Below are positions 11,002 to 22,659 of a DNA stretch of 64,000 nucleotides, in pieces (within the stretch, counting starts at the first letter, position 1; each line of letters begins with the position of its first letter). The notes under the pieces were generated by a model. It was not told the DNA's origin. It did not search any database and saw only the letters and a list, made by a program, of their open reading frames with translations. The stretch lies in NCBI RefSeq assembly GCF_019175385.1, contig NC_083348.1:4417001-4481000 (forward strand), written 5' to 3'. The DNA comes from Lycium barbarum (Eukaryota; Streptophyta; Magnoliopsida; Solanales; Solanaceae). Made by a program: the position numbers and the translations under genes.

Positions 11002-14000
11002 TGTCACGACCCAACCCCGTGGGCCGCGACCAGTGCCCTAGCTGGGCACCTATACGTACCCGATACCCAAATTAGCATATTATCAGAATAATATTATAAT
11101 AATATTAGTGGATGCCACAGAATTTATCAGAAAAAGCAGACTTGGCACACATAGGCCGATAAGGCCATCATAGAACAAAGTATCCCAAACATATGTACAG
11201 AACCCACACAGATGTATCCACAGACCTCTACAGAACATATCATAATCATAAGACGGGACAGGGCCCCGTCATACCCTGAACAAAGTACATATCCAGATAG
11301 CAGTGACAAACTGTACCAAAAGATGGGCTCTGTAGAAGAGAGCGCCCCAAATAGCAGAAATAGGATCCTAAACGTGTGGATCAACGAACCTGTCGTCAGT
11401 ACCTGCGCGACATGAAAACGCAGCCCCCGAAGAAAGGGGGTCAGTACGAAATATGTACTGAATATGTAAAGCGGAATCACAGAAGTCAAATCATAATGGT
11501 TACAGAAAATGAGTACAGAATCCAGAGTGTCAAATGCATATTTCCAAAACAGACAGAATGCGTACAGAAACATATGTCATATCATATCATATCCGGTCCC
11601 TGACACGGGACTCGGCAGACAGAATGTGGCCACCCTCCCGACGCTGGTGCCACTATACAGAGGAATCAGAAAAAGGGGCGTGGCCCCGTATCATATAATG
11701 TCATATCAAAATGGCCATACAGATCAGATCAGAATAGGCGGACATGGCACATCATACTCCACAGACCCATGTACGCGTATACCTGCCCCCTCACACCGGG
11801 ACGCGGCGAACAATGCAGAGAATTACGCTTGACAACATATCCTGGCCCGGGCTCAGTGTGGGAAACATTGGGACATCCACGAGTGGAGTAGTGAGAGACT
11901 AATGCAATTTAAAAAATATAATAAATGTTTTCAAAGACTCGATGAAGCGTATCGAAGACAAACAAATCCAATGGGGTCGGACGGAATCATAATAAATGTA
12001 TTTCGGATATCATAATAAATTACAGAAGTATAACTTTCCCGAAGTCATTCCGAGTGTCAAAATAATTTATAATATTTAACAGAATATTTAAAATAATATT
12101 CGTTAAGCGATTAGTAGGGTAATTAAAACATTTCTTTCAAAAATCGCTTAAAAAGGAAGCTTTAACACATTAGGGGCAAAACCGTAAATAGCGGGCCCGC
12201 CTTGGGACAAACAAGGCGCCGGGCTCAAATTGTGCCCTCTAAGCATATAGTATCACCTAAAAAGGTTATACAAACATTCTATGATTTTCTGAATAATTTA
12301 GAGCAAAATTGCATAATTTCAGAAAAAAAAGCGTATCAAAATGGTTCAATTCTACTGAAGGAAAAACTGAAATTTTGTCTTGCGGATTCCGAGGGCCAAG
12401 AGGTCCTTCGAGGCCCGGATCCGACCCTAACACACTAGGGGCATGCCAAGGGAAGAATTGGGTTTACTTTACATACCTTTCACGCTCCTTAAGCCTTTCC
12501 AATCTCACTTCCCGTTTCGTCGAAAAACTGCAATTGGTCAAGTTTACCAATTGTGAATTATTAATGCCATTATTTCAACTTTAAGCATATTTGGCTACCG
12601 AAATTTCGGCAGCACTTCCCCTATACATATGACACCCCGAGAATTCAACTCGGCTATAAATCATCAACAACAACCCAAACGACAACAACAATATCAACAA
12701 TGAACATTAAAAACACAAATATCCTTCAACTAGTCATTTTTCTCACAAGTTGACATAATCTTCAATTCAACCCAACTTTCAACTAAGATCAATAATTTCA
12801 TATTCAACAACCATCATGATCATCACCATATAGTTCTAGAAACATTTCATATCGTTTTCCTTAAGATATACACTCGATATACATGATATACAATCTTCCG
12901 CCAAAAACATAACTTATGCAAAACATCAAATCTTTGGCATACAACTTCATAACAAGTTTCCAACTTCCAAATTCATCAACCATAATCATAATTCACATCT
13001 TAACAACTTCATTTCCATAATATCACAAAATTATTCTAAAGTGACATAATCATCTACATTCCAACTTCAACCAAAATTCATTCAACTTTCATTCCCAATA
13101 TAATTTCCATCATAACCACAACTAGAATGCAACATAAAATTCAACTCATATATGTATACAACATATATACACCCATGGCTACATATATATATACATACCC
13201 ACTTTGCAAACTTCCTTATTTCCATAATTTCTACTCATTTCCACATACCACAACATAAACAAACCTTCATAACATAAGAAAAAGGAATTGATTCTTACCT
13301 TTTTCTACAAACTTCTTCACTTGAACAAGTTGTCAACTTGAAGAAATAAGTGCTCCTTCTTCCAAAACAATTACACCAAGTTGTAGAGGATACTTAATTT
13401 AGTAGGAATTCAACAAGAAAATAATTTTAGAGGCAAGATTTTGAGGGGTGATTTTTCTATGGCCAAACCCGAAATGCCCTCTTTTTGTTCTTGTTTTTCT
13501 CTTGTTTTTCCTCCTATTCTTTCTCTTGAAAGTTCTATGGAATTTGGATGATTAAGTGGTCTTTTATTCATTGACCACATGACTTAATTCCATGGGCTTT
13601 GATCCTTTTTATGGACCATGGCCGAATGGCTCCTCACTTGGGCCTGAATTTGTTTTTCATTTTTTTGGGCCAACTCGGTTGGTCCCGAGTTGGGCCTAGC
13701 CCACTGACCTTTCGACCTTAAAACGTTCATATCTCCTTGTACCGACGTCACCTGGGAACCCACGACCTATGGATGGAAAGCTAATTCAATTATCTACAAC
13801 TTCTATTTCAAGGTATTTTCGAAATTCCAAACTTACAATACAGTTTTTGCCCCCCGAAGTCAGGTCACCCGAAAACGTTTTCTTAAACATATTCGTTTGG
13901 AGGGTTTCCACTTTGATTTGGTCCAAAGGTACTTCATGAGTTGTGTTTAACTTTACATATGTGATTCATATGACTTTTCAGATGTTCCAAAAAAAATCTC

Positions 14001-14057
14001 GGTATGTGGGCCCCATCCCAGCAGATGCTCCGAGGTTCAAAAATACGGGATATAACA
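11002..14057 (-). repeat. 3' LTR (3.06 kb) of Tekay-like type
   Basis: Minus strand TGTTATATCCCG at 14057 to GGTCGTGACA at 11002. A close relative starts at 62809. It contains the three-hairpin module (11402-11460) and the TATAGGGGAAG/TGCTGCCGAAATTTCGG motif (12593-12625). Apart from the chance ORF readings at 11127-11832 and 12202-12584 it has no genes. Confidence 0.85.
11402..11460 (-). other. Three-hairpin LTR module, copy 1
   Basis: Plus-strand view: CTGCG/CGCAG stem (11402-11422), CCCCC GAAGAAA GGGGG (11424-11440), CAGTAC/GTACTG stem (11442-11460). Related modules occur at 29284, 31370, 37515, 45186 and 63206. The element is transcribed from the minus strand, where the loops read TTTCTTC and TTTTCATG. 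Confidence 0.7.
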
Positions 14058-14093
14058 TCCTCCCCCCCTTTAGAACATTCGTCCTCGAATGTT
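14058..14093 (-). promoter_or_regulatory. Polypurine tract and upstream hairpin
   Basis: The minus-strand purine tract AAAGGGGGGGAGGA lies against the LTR. Just before it is the inverted repeat AACATTCG-TCCT-CGAATGTT (14074-14093, plus view), also present before the tracts at 24076 and 39592. Confidence 0.8.
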
Positions 14094-14180
14094 AAATTAA
14101 TCTCATAGGGTTTGAAAATACCTTGGGGGAGTTCATGTTTACAGACATCACATATGACACACGATTGATATTGGAATAAA

Positions 14181-16107
14181 TTAAAGCAGGGATTTAAGGT
14201 TACCTGTGGGTATAGAGAACAAATGAGGATATTTCTTCTTCATTTCCTCTTCGGCCTCCCATGTCATTTCCTCCCTATTATCGTTCCGCCACAGTACCTT
14301 AACAGAGGCTACATCTTTATTCCGAAGCCTCCTTACCTGACGATCCAAAATAGATACGGGCTGCTCCTCGTACGACTGGAAATAACTTGTCGCCACGTTA
14401 TCCGTTTTGACAGTAAAGTGTGCCCCCAGCAAGTAATGACGCCAGGTCCTTAGACAGTGGACTACGACCGTCATCTCCTTCTCTTGGACAGTGTATCTCC
14501 GCTCCGCCTCGTTCAACTTTCGGCTTTCAAAGGCTATGGGGTGGCCCTCTTGCATAAGGACACCGCCAATGGCAAAGTCTGATGCATCGGTGTGGACTTC
14601 AAACACCTTGGTGAAGTCGGGTAGAGCCAAGACAGGCTCCTTCACAATTGCCTCCTTGAGGCCCTCAAATGCCTCTTGACACAAAGTTGTCCATTTCCAC
14701 TCACGAATTTTCTTCAACAAGTCGGTAAGTGGTGCGGCAATGGCGGAATATCCAAGAATGAACCGCCTATAGTAATTGTCAAGGCCAAGGAAGGACCGAA
14801 GTTCGGTTACTTTTGTTGGAACCTCCCAATCTTGAATAGCACTGATCTTGTCGCTATCCATCCGAATTTCTCCTTGGCTGATTGTATGCCCAAGAAATTG
14901 CACTTGTGGCTGGGAAAACGTGCATTTCTCCCTCTTGACGCACAGGTCGTTCTCCCTCAACACTTGGAAAACCTTGTGGAGATGCTCTAAGTGCTCCTCG
15001 AGACTGTTGCTATATACCACGATGTCGTCGAGATAAATCACAACAAACTGATCCAAAAATGGGTGGAAAAGTTTGTTCATCAGCGTGCAAAAAGTAGCAG
15101 GGGCATTGGTCAAGCCGAATGGTATGACTAGCCACTCAAACGCCCCATATCGAGTCACACAAGTCGTCGCCCTCGGCAATGCGCACTTGATAGTATCCCT
15201 TTCTCAGATCCATCTTGGTGAACACCTTGGCCTGTCCTAACCGATCAAACAAATCGGCAATTAAGGGAATGGGGTACTTGTTTTTCACCGTGACCTTGTT
15301 AAGGGCACGATAATCAATGCATAGCCTCAGCGTTCCTTCTTTCTTCTTTTGGAACAAAACAGGTGCTCCAAATGGTGCTTTAGATGGGCGGATGTGCCCA
15401 GCTTCAAGCAATTCTTTGAGCTGCTTCCTCAGCTCCTCTAGCTCGGGTGGTGTCATGGGATAAGGGGACATGGCAGGTGGCTTGGCTCCTAGAACCAACT
15501 CGATCTGGTGGTCTACCTCCCTACGCGGGGGTAACCGCTTGGGCAACTCATCGGGCATCACGTCCCTATTCTCCTCAAGGACTCGCTGCACCCATGGGGG
15601 TGGTGCTTCCCCCTTCTTGGAACTGCTTCCATTCTCAACTGCCACAAGAGTCGCAAGAAAGGTTGGTTCTCCTTTCTTGAACCCTTTCATCAACTGCATC
15701 GCGGACAAGCGCACGCCCGATTGATGTACGCGAACCAACGACATGTCGCAAGAACAGCTTGGATCTCTAATCAACAGTTGGTTGAGACGCGGTGAAATGA
15801 ATGCGTCGATCTCATACCAGAAATCTAGACCCAATACGATATCAAAGTAATCCATCGGGGCAACGGTGAAATCGGTGAACCCCTGCCAATCACCTAAGAT
15901 GAAATGGACTTTAGGGGCAAATCCATTTACGTCTGTGGGAAGACAGTTGACTGTCTTCAACAACGAACCACTGGAAACATAGGAAAGGCTCAGTTCTTTT
16001 GCCTTCTCCTCTGTGATAAAATTGTGGGTTGCACCGGTGTCCACCATGATGCGGATTGGTTTGCCCTTTAATGTCGCCTCCACGAATAGTGACTCCCTTG
16101 GTCTGAT
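14181..16107 (-). pseudogene. Protease-RT-RNase H fused to foreign chromodomain
   Basis: Protease [11 protein letters not shown] near 16050. RT N-terminal fingers ([32 protein letters not shown]) to about 15170, where a frameshift moves to the frame of 15179-14181. That frame carries [10 protein letters not shown] and the active site [12 protein letters not shown], then RNase H ([36 protein letters not shown]). The next residues are a chromodomain tail ([36 protein letters not shown]) almost identical to that of element Z at 39840. The final RNase H Asp and the whole integrase are absent. The join is in frame, with no stop. Confidence 0.9.
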
Positions 16108-17512
16108 TTAAGGTGGCTTGGCTGAGATGGAAGCAAGCGTCATGTGATTAAACAAGCCTGCCACCTTAGCCTTCGCTTGCTCCGCAGCTTCTGCCCTTGC
16201 ACCTTGCTCCTCGGTCTGAGCCCCGGCTTGTGCACCTGCTTGTTTATTGGCAGCAAGCATTGCGCCTAACTTGCCCAATGAGGGGCAATTTCGGTAAAGA
16301 TGGCCTGCTTGTCCACACAAATAACAGCCATCGTTTGGGGTGAAGTTCTTCTTCTTTTCTTCGTAGTTCTTACGAAAATTGGAATTGGAACCTCGGTTGC
16401 GATCCCGATCTCCTCTGAAATCACGACCCTTGTGGGGAACAAATATGTTTTTATCCCCGTTGCCTTGATCAACCTTGGCCGCCACTTGCTTCCCTCGGTT
16501 ATCCTTCGCCTTGGTATTGTCGGTGCAAAAATCATTTAAGGACTCCGCCACCACAATGGCATCGTCAAGGTTTTCAACTTGACGTCTTTGCAATTCTTGT
16601 TTGGCCCAGTTTTGAAGGCCATCCAAGAATTAGAACAACAAATCTTCGCTGCTCATGCTTGGGATTTTGTAGAGTGAGCTTTGTGAACTCCTTCACGTAC
16701 TCGCGGATGGATGATGTTTGCTTAAGCTCCCTCAACTTTCGACGGGCCTCGTGCACAACATTTTGGGGGTAAAACTGCCGTTTTAACTCCCTCTTGAACT
16801 GCTCCCAATCTTCGATGGAACACGTTCCTTTCTCCATGTACGCCTTCTTCCTACGCCACCACAATGCGGCTGTATCGCTCAAGTACATGGCTGCTGTCCG
16901 GATATGAGCAACTTCGTCATTAATGTTGACGTGCTCGAAGTATGCGTCCATTTGCCAAATGAAGTCTTCCACATCTTGAGCGTTCCTTTCACCCTTGAAG
17001 TTTCTAGGTTTAGGAACCTCTATGCGGGTCTCCCGAACGTTGACTGGACCAGCACCATTTGTGAGCTTGGCCGCTTCCAGTTGCGCTTCCAAGGTCTCTA
17101 CCTTTGCTTGCAAACTGGGCAGCGCCTCCGTGAGCCTGAGTTCAAGGCCGGTCAGCGCCTCCTTGTGCTCGTTGCTCTCTGTTTTAAACTTTTTTTGGAC
17201 CTCATCTAATCCATCAAGAGCTACTGATTCAAGAGTGTGGACGTTATCTTGTAAGGCGTCAAATCGCTGGTTTAAGGTGAGTAACCCAGCTTCTGTGTGG
17301 ATGACTTTTTCCACCAGCTGGTTTGACACCGAACTTTCGCACACATCACCCATAGGAGGTGTTTGGAAGGTCAGCCCTTCAGATGTAACAGCGGGTGGAC
17401 CACGAACTTGGCTTTTGTCCCGTTGTTTCTTTTGTTTGGTCGCCTTCTTGGTAGGGGACTTGTCTCCTCCGTGATGTTCATCGTAAACAGCTTCTTCGTT
17501 GTTGTTAGCCAT
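16108..17512 (-). pseudogene. Gypsy gag with zinc knuckle, one frameshift
   Basis: The likely start is MANNNEEAVYDE at 17512; an upstream ATG at 17536 overlaps the PBS. An acidic/basic N-terminus and a coiled-coil-like stretch (about 17280-17080) precede the retrotransposon gag domain (FIWQMDAYFEHV, AALWWRRKKAYM, LKRQFYPQNVVHEARRKL). A frameshift near 16630 separates this from MDGLQNWAKQELQRRQ. A CCHC knuckle CYLCGQAGHLYRNC follows near 16310. The stop at 16108 separates gag from protease in the same frame and may be a mutation or a natural gag end. Confidence 0.9.
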
Positions 17513-17523
17513 GGTTGTAACTC

Positions 17524-17535
17524 GCTCTGATACCA
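17524..17535 (-). promoter_or_regulatory. Primer-binding site (initiator tRNA-Met)
   Basis: Minus-strand TGGTATCAGAGC, two bases inside the right-hand LTR. Confidence 0.92.
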
Positions 17536-17537
17536 CT

Positions 17538-18113
17538 TGTCACAGGCCTAAAATCTAAGGCATCGTGGGGAAGCCTTGATGGTCTAAACTACCAATCAAT
17601 ACTTCAGCCCAACTCTCAGTCACTGGCGAAAAACAGTGAATAATACGAAGGCAAAACACACACAAGAACTGAAAGTAAGAGGAACACGGTTTTGGGAGGC
17701 AAGTGCCCTTTTTTGATATATCTCTTAAATGTATCTTTACAAGTATACAAGGGTGAATTGAATGAATGATTCTGCCCTCAAGGCTTACATGTTTTATAGC
17801 TGGAAAATATGCCCTAGGTTGGACAGTGGGCCCTAGGCATGTGGCTGTCTCTGCTGGACAGCTTTCAGTCATGGTCCACAGGTTGGCAGATTTAGTGCTT
17901 GTCTTAGCTGGCTAGTGGCCCACGAGCAGACAGGCGTGCGGCTGGTCTCCCACTCTTGTCTGGCAAGCTGGCCTCCCACTTTTGTGCATACATGTGAGCG
18001 GCTGGTCTCCCACTAATGTGGACCCTTTGGCATGCTGATTTTGACTAGCGCCTGGCGCTAGTTGCGAACTGTCTTGTGCAGGCGGTGGCGGGGCGACACA
18101 TTATGCTACATCA
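17538..18113 (-). repeat. 5' LTR (0.58 kb) of a second family
   Basis: Minus strand from TGATGTAGC (18113) or TGTAGC (18110) to GGCCTGTGACA (17538), set by the adjoining PBS. It shares no obvious sequence with the LTR at 11002-14057. The outer end is uncertain by a few bases. Confidence 0.65.
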
Positions 18114-18278
18114 TTTCAGGATTCATAAAAGAGAAACACAAGATTGAAAACGAATATCGAATTTGTCTCGCAAGAGATTGTTCTTAATCGGGAGAAATAA
18201 GAGATTTAATTTGGCGGAAACTTAAAAGTCTGATACAAATTAAGTGTGATACAAATTATTCCTTTTTAACCAAAAGTA

Positions 18279-18781
18279 CTATTCCCTAGGTCCCAATTTA
18301 CGTGACACGTTTTTTTTTAGTTAGAGCTCGTTTGGATTGGCTTATAAGTTGCTTATAAGCTGTTTTCAGCTTTTTTGAGTGTTTGACTGGCCATCTTAAA
18401 GTCATTTTGTGCTTAAAATAAGCTCAAAAAAATAATTGGGCCCATTTGACTTAGCTTATCTAAAGCAGTTTATAAGCTGAAAACAACTTATAAGCTAAAA
18501 AAAAATAAGTTAGACTACCCCAACTTATTTTTTTTAGCTTATAAGCTGTTTGCAGCTTATAGGCATAAGCCTTTCCAAACAGGCTCTTAGTCTCAAAAGT
18601 AATGATACCATTCTATTTTTAGTAACAATTTAACTTTAAACTTTCCATTTTATCCTTATTGAAATGATTTATAGCCACAAAAATATCGATGACTTGTTTT
18701 AGTTCACAAGTTTTAAATAATTTCTTTATTCTTAAACTCCGTATCCAATCAAACGCCTTCACAAAAATTGAGACAGGGGAG
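18279..18781. mobile_element. Stowaway-like MITE interrupted by a Tourist-like MITE
   Basis: Ends CTATTCCCTAGGTCCCAATT and, inverted, CTCCCCTGTCTCAATTTTTG form imperfect terminal inverted repeats. TA stands at 18277-18278 and 18782-18783. CTCCCT(CC)GTCCCAATTT ends with TA duplication are typical of Tc1/mariner-type MITEs. The inner 263 bp belong to another MITE. Confidence 0.65.
18324..18586. mobile_element. Tourist-like (PIF/Harbinger) MITE
   Basis: Terminal inverted repeats GAGCTCGTTTGGATTGGCTT and, inverted, GAGCCTGTTTGGAAAGGCTT. Target duplication TTA at 18321-18323 and 18587-18589. No coding capacity. The internal TTATAAGC words are palindromic, so the whole can fold on itself. Confidence 0.85.
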
Positions 18782-18835
18782 TATGTTTTTATCTTGAGTT
18801 GGGCTCGGGCTTAGCACAGGCCTGCTGCGACTAGT

Positions 18836-20347
18836 ATATATACACATTAGTGTTTCTTGTTCCCTTGTTTTCAATACTCAAATCATCATTTTGTATCCCA
18901 ATTTCACCGAGAAGATCCTATTAACTTCTCACCACAACAACATCAAACTGTAGGTTCAACACAATGAATAGTGACACGAAGCCCACATAGTCACTCAATC
19001 AATTGCATATAGGAGTTCAACCACACACACATCATATTTGAAGACTAGACATGCTTTATCCTATCGATTTCACAACACATACAATCAACTAATCAAACTC
19101 TAACTTAAGTAGACCGTAACCTACCTCAAATGTAGAGCTAGAACAATGCGAATCACTCCGCTACATCTTTTCCCTTCCGTAAAGCCTCGGAACGCTCAAA
19201 GTCTAGCAATTAGAATGCTCAATAACTCATAATTACTCTAGTCACAAAATCAATTCAAGAACACCCTTCCCTTTAGCCCCATTCCAATGGGTGAATGATT
19301 TTCTAGGTGTAACACAACCTAACAATTGCCTTAGCAACCACCAATCATCAATTTATAAAGCTATTTAATCAAAACATCAATTACAAGTAGTTTCCATGGT
19401 CAAGATACCCTTTTTATGGAACCCTAAGTCTCAATTCACGTAGTTCATGACTCTACTGGTTTAATTCTTGATTAAAAAGGAGTTAACCCAGGCCATTATA
19501 TGATAAACACATGATAACAATCATAACCCATCAATTATAGAAGGTCTATTAGGTTCTAGGGTTACTATTACTAATTCACAATTGGAGACCCATAAAAAGG
19601 ATGATAGTCATGAAGATGATAATGTAATGATTGAAAGGGATGGTTGAGACTTACCTCTCAAGGTTATTTTTGCCCTAGCTTGGAAATTCGCCCTAGGTGC
19701 ATGTGGGGAACTGTTTTGGAGTTTTATGAATAAAGAATTCGAAACTAAGTGTTTAAAACCCGGAATTCTATCCCCGTCGTCCGCTGCGGGTCAAATCACC
19801 GCTGCAGCTGTCTCGCTATATCGGCCAAGTTCCTACTATAGCGGACCACGCTAAGTCTGACCTCCGGCATGGCGGGACTTATCCAGCTATAGCGACATCA
19901 TTATAGCAGTCCAATGCTCGCCACAGCGGACACAACGAACACGACTGACCGCTACGACGGGAAGCTGGCCGCTACAGCGGTGCCGCCGTAGCGGTAATGC
20001 TTCCGTCGCAGCGGTACCCCTGAACCAGTAAGCTCGCAATTCTCCCAGTTTTTCAACTCTACCACCCAACATTTCATCCTAGGCCTCACAAACACAAACA
20101 AAACATGCACATAGACATAAAAACATCATATGAACTCACCCATGGCCTCGGAATTCCCAATGGAGTTCTAATTTCCTACGTCACCCTCCCGATGGACTCA
20201 ACACAATAAAACAACAATCCCAACAAGTCAAGTTTTTAGTTCTTAGACTTATACAATTGAGTTTCTATTAGCTCGTTCTACCCTTAGGAATGTTCTATTT
20301 AGTGGGGTGATCCTATATTTTTCATAACGACCGGGAGGGTCGTTACA
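18836..20347 (-). repeat. 3' LTR of Y (uninterrupted copy)
   Basis: About 1.5 kb, aligned by eye with the three pieces of the 5' LTR. It preserves the empty sites of Z (around 19680, CCTAGCTTGGAAATTC) and W (around 19790, CGCTGCGGGTCAAATC). Its minus-strand start forms a perfect 8-bp hairpin TAACGACC-GGGAG-GGTCGTTA (20325-20345). The palindrome array lies at 19778-20014. Confidence 0.85.
19778..20014. repeat. CpG palindrome array of Y LTR
   Basis: About a dozen imperfect palindromes of the type CCGCTAYAGCGG or CCGCTGCAGCGG, spaced 10-25 bp, in an otherwise AT-rich LTR. The homologous array of the 5' LTR is at 55383-55612. Confidence 0.85.
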
Positions 20348-20399
20348 TCAGATACCAATTAAAACATCGTTCGTCCCCGTACTGACAAGGATGAGGAAT

Positions 20400-22387
20400 C
20401 TAGAAAAAGTTTCCTGACTTGGCGAAGAGCTGAGGATACTTGCTACGCATATCAGATTTTGTTTCCCAAGTAGCTTCCTCCACCGGGCGATTCTTCCACT
20501 GAACTTTCACGGAGGCTATTTCCTTAGACCTCAACTTACGAACATCCCTTTCTAAGATAGCAACAAGCTCTTCCTCATATGTCAAGTTCTCATCTAGAAA
20601 AATCGAATCCCAACGGATTATGTACGAACCATCGCTGTGGTACCTCTTCAACATCGAAACGTGAAATACCGGATGGACGCATGATAGACCCGGAGGTAAA
20701 ACCAACTCATAAGCTACTTCCCCCATATGCTGGAGAATCTCCAACGACCCAATGTACCCCGGGCTGAGATTGCCCTTCTTCCCAAACCTCATCACACCCT
20801 TCATGGGTGAGACTTTCAACAACACTTGCTCTCCCTCTCCAAACTCAAGATCTCGGACCTTATGGTTCGCATACTCTTTTTTCCCAGTCTGTGCTGCCAG
20901 AAGCTTAGCTTGAATCACCTTCACCTTCTCTAAGGACTCTCTCAGAAGATCCGTACTCCAAGGTCTCACCTCAAACGCATCAAACCACCCAATAGGAGAC
21001 CTACACCTCCTCCCATATAACGTCTCAACGGAGCCATATCAATGCTCGAGTGGTAGCTATTATTATATGCAAACTAGTCCAATGGTAAGAACTGATCCCA
21101 ATGACCACCAAAGTCTATCACACAAGCCCGAAGCATATCTTCAAGAACATGAATAGTCCGCTCGGAATGTCCGTCAGTCTGAGGGTGGAAAGCTACACTA
21201 AGGTCTAACCTAGTACCCAATTCCTCATGAAAATTCTCCCAAAATCTAGATCTGAACGTTGTGCCCCTATCGAATGTAATGGAGATAGGGACCCTATGTA
21301 GCCTAACCACCTTAAATGTAGATCTTAGCTAATTTCTCCGCATCATAAGTTATCCGCACCGGAATAAAGTGGGTAAACTTAGTCAACCTGTCAATAAGAA
21401 CCCAGATAGAATCAAACTTCCCCAACGTCTTCGGAAGACCAACCACGAAATCCATTGCTATTCTTTCTCACTTCCACTCAGGAATGGGCATCCTCTGAAG
21501 TGTACCCCCAGGTTTCTGATGTTCATACTTTACCTATTGGCAGTTTAGACAATGAGCAACAAACTCCACTATATCACGCTTCATCCTAGTCCACCAGTAG
21601 TGTTGTATCAAATCGCAATACATCTTAGTAGCGCCAGGATAAATAGAATACCTCGAACTGTGAGCCTCTATCAGAATAGTCTTAATCAAATCGCCCACAC
21701 GTGGCACGCAAACTCGTCCTTTATTCCGCAACACCCCCCTCTTCGTCGATCACGACCTCTTTGGCCTCACCTCGCAACACCTTTTCACGAATTTTACACA
21801 ACTTAGCATCCTCAAACTGCTTAGCCTTAATCTGCTCCAGAAATGATGACCGAGCCTCAACACAAGCCAACACCCTGCCCGTGTTAGAAATATCTAGCCT
21901 TATAAATTTTTTAGCCAGAGTCTGAACCTCTCTAGCTAACGGACGCTCCGAAGAAATCAACCAAGCCAGACTTCCCATACTAGCCGACTTCCTGCTCAAC
22001 GCGTCAACCACTACATTTGCTTTACCAGGATGATATAAAATGGTGATGTCAAGCAGTTCCATCCATCTCTGCTGCCTAGAGTTCAGATCCCTCTGAGTGA
22101 ACACATGCTGCAAGCTGCGATGGTCAGTTTACACCTCACAGTGGACACCATAAAGTAGTGCCTTCAGATTTTCAACGCGAACATCACCACTGCCAATTCT
22201 AAGTCATGAGTATGATAGTTTTTCTCATGCACTTTCAACTGATGAAAGGTATAAGCAATCACCTTCTTTTCCTGCATCAAAACAGCACCCAAACCAGAAC
22301 GTGAAGCATCACAATAAACAACAAAATCCTTGCCCTCTACGGGCAATACTAGAATAGGCGCTGTAGTCAACAATGTCTTGAGCTTCA
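20400..22387 (-). pseudogene. Y pol: RNase H, integrase, chromodomain (broken)
   Basis: RNase H ([18 protein letters not shown], then [27 protein letters not shown]) at 22387-22160, and the RNase H end [16 protein letters not shown] near 22020. Integrase zinc region ([21 protein letters not shown]) at 21734-21534, core piece with ITFDRGTTF and QTDGHSERTIHVLEDML at 21310-21120, then the C-terminal region and chromodomain in one ORF 20969-20400 (FHVSMLKRY, ILERDVRKLRSKEIASVKVQW). Several frameshifts and stops separate the pieces. The RT that should precede RNase H is missing at 22387, where the truncated X element begins. Confidence 0.9.
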
Positions 22388-22548
22388 TGTCCGGCAAAAA
22401 TAGGCACGGTGTTATCATTATCCATAAGCCGCCCACCGAAGTGGTGTCATGTCCGGCCAAATAGGCACAGTGTTATCATTATCCATAAGCCGCCCACCGA
22501 AGTGGTGTCATGTCCGGCCAAATAGGCACGGTGTTAGAAAATAATTAT

Positions 22549-22659
<111 letters not shown>

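Larger units (their letters stand above)
11002..18113 (-). mobile_element. Chimeric Ty3-gypsy (chromovirus) element with unlike LTRs
   Basis: The right end is a 0.58-kb LTR with its own PBS, gag, protease, RT and most of RNase H of one chromovirus family (Galadriel/Reina-like by its DTGATHNFI protease and gag). At about 14360 the reading frame passes without a break into a Tekay-type chromodomain, followed by a Tekay-type purine tract and a 3.06-kb LTR with TGTCACGACCC ends. Integrase and the last part of RNase H are missing. Possible target copies TTACA (10997-11001) and TTTCA (18114-18118) differ by one base and are weak evidence. One round of reverse transcription gives identical LTRs, so the join must have formed by recombination between resident copies. 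Confidence 0.8.

Noticed and set aside
11127..11832. ORFs of 70-148 codons on both strands of the LTR, recurring at 63071-63547
   Set aside because: They recur because the LTR is repeated; overlapping frames on both strands and no domain indicate chance.
18795..18834. Second Helitron 3' end (CTAG|T at 18831-18835)
   Set aside because: No proper hairpin of eight or more pairs before CTAG and no matching TC start; the bases are also explained as the target site of Y.
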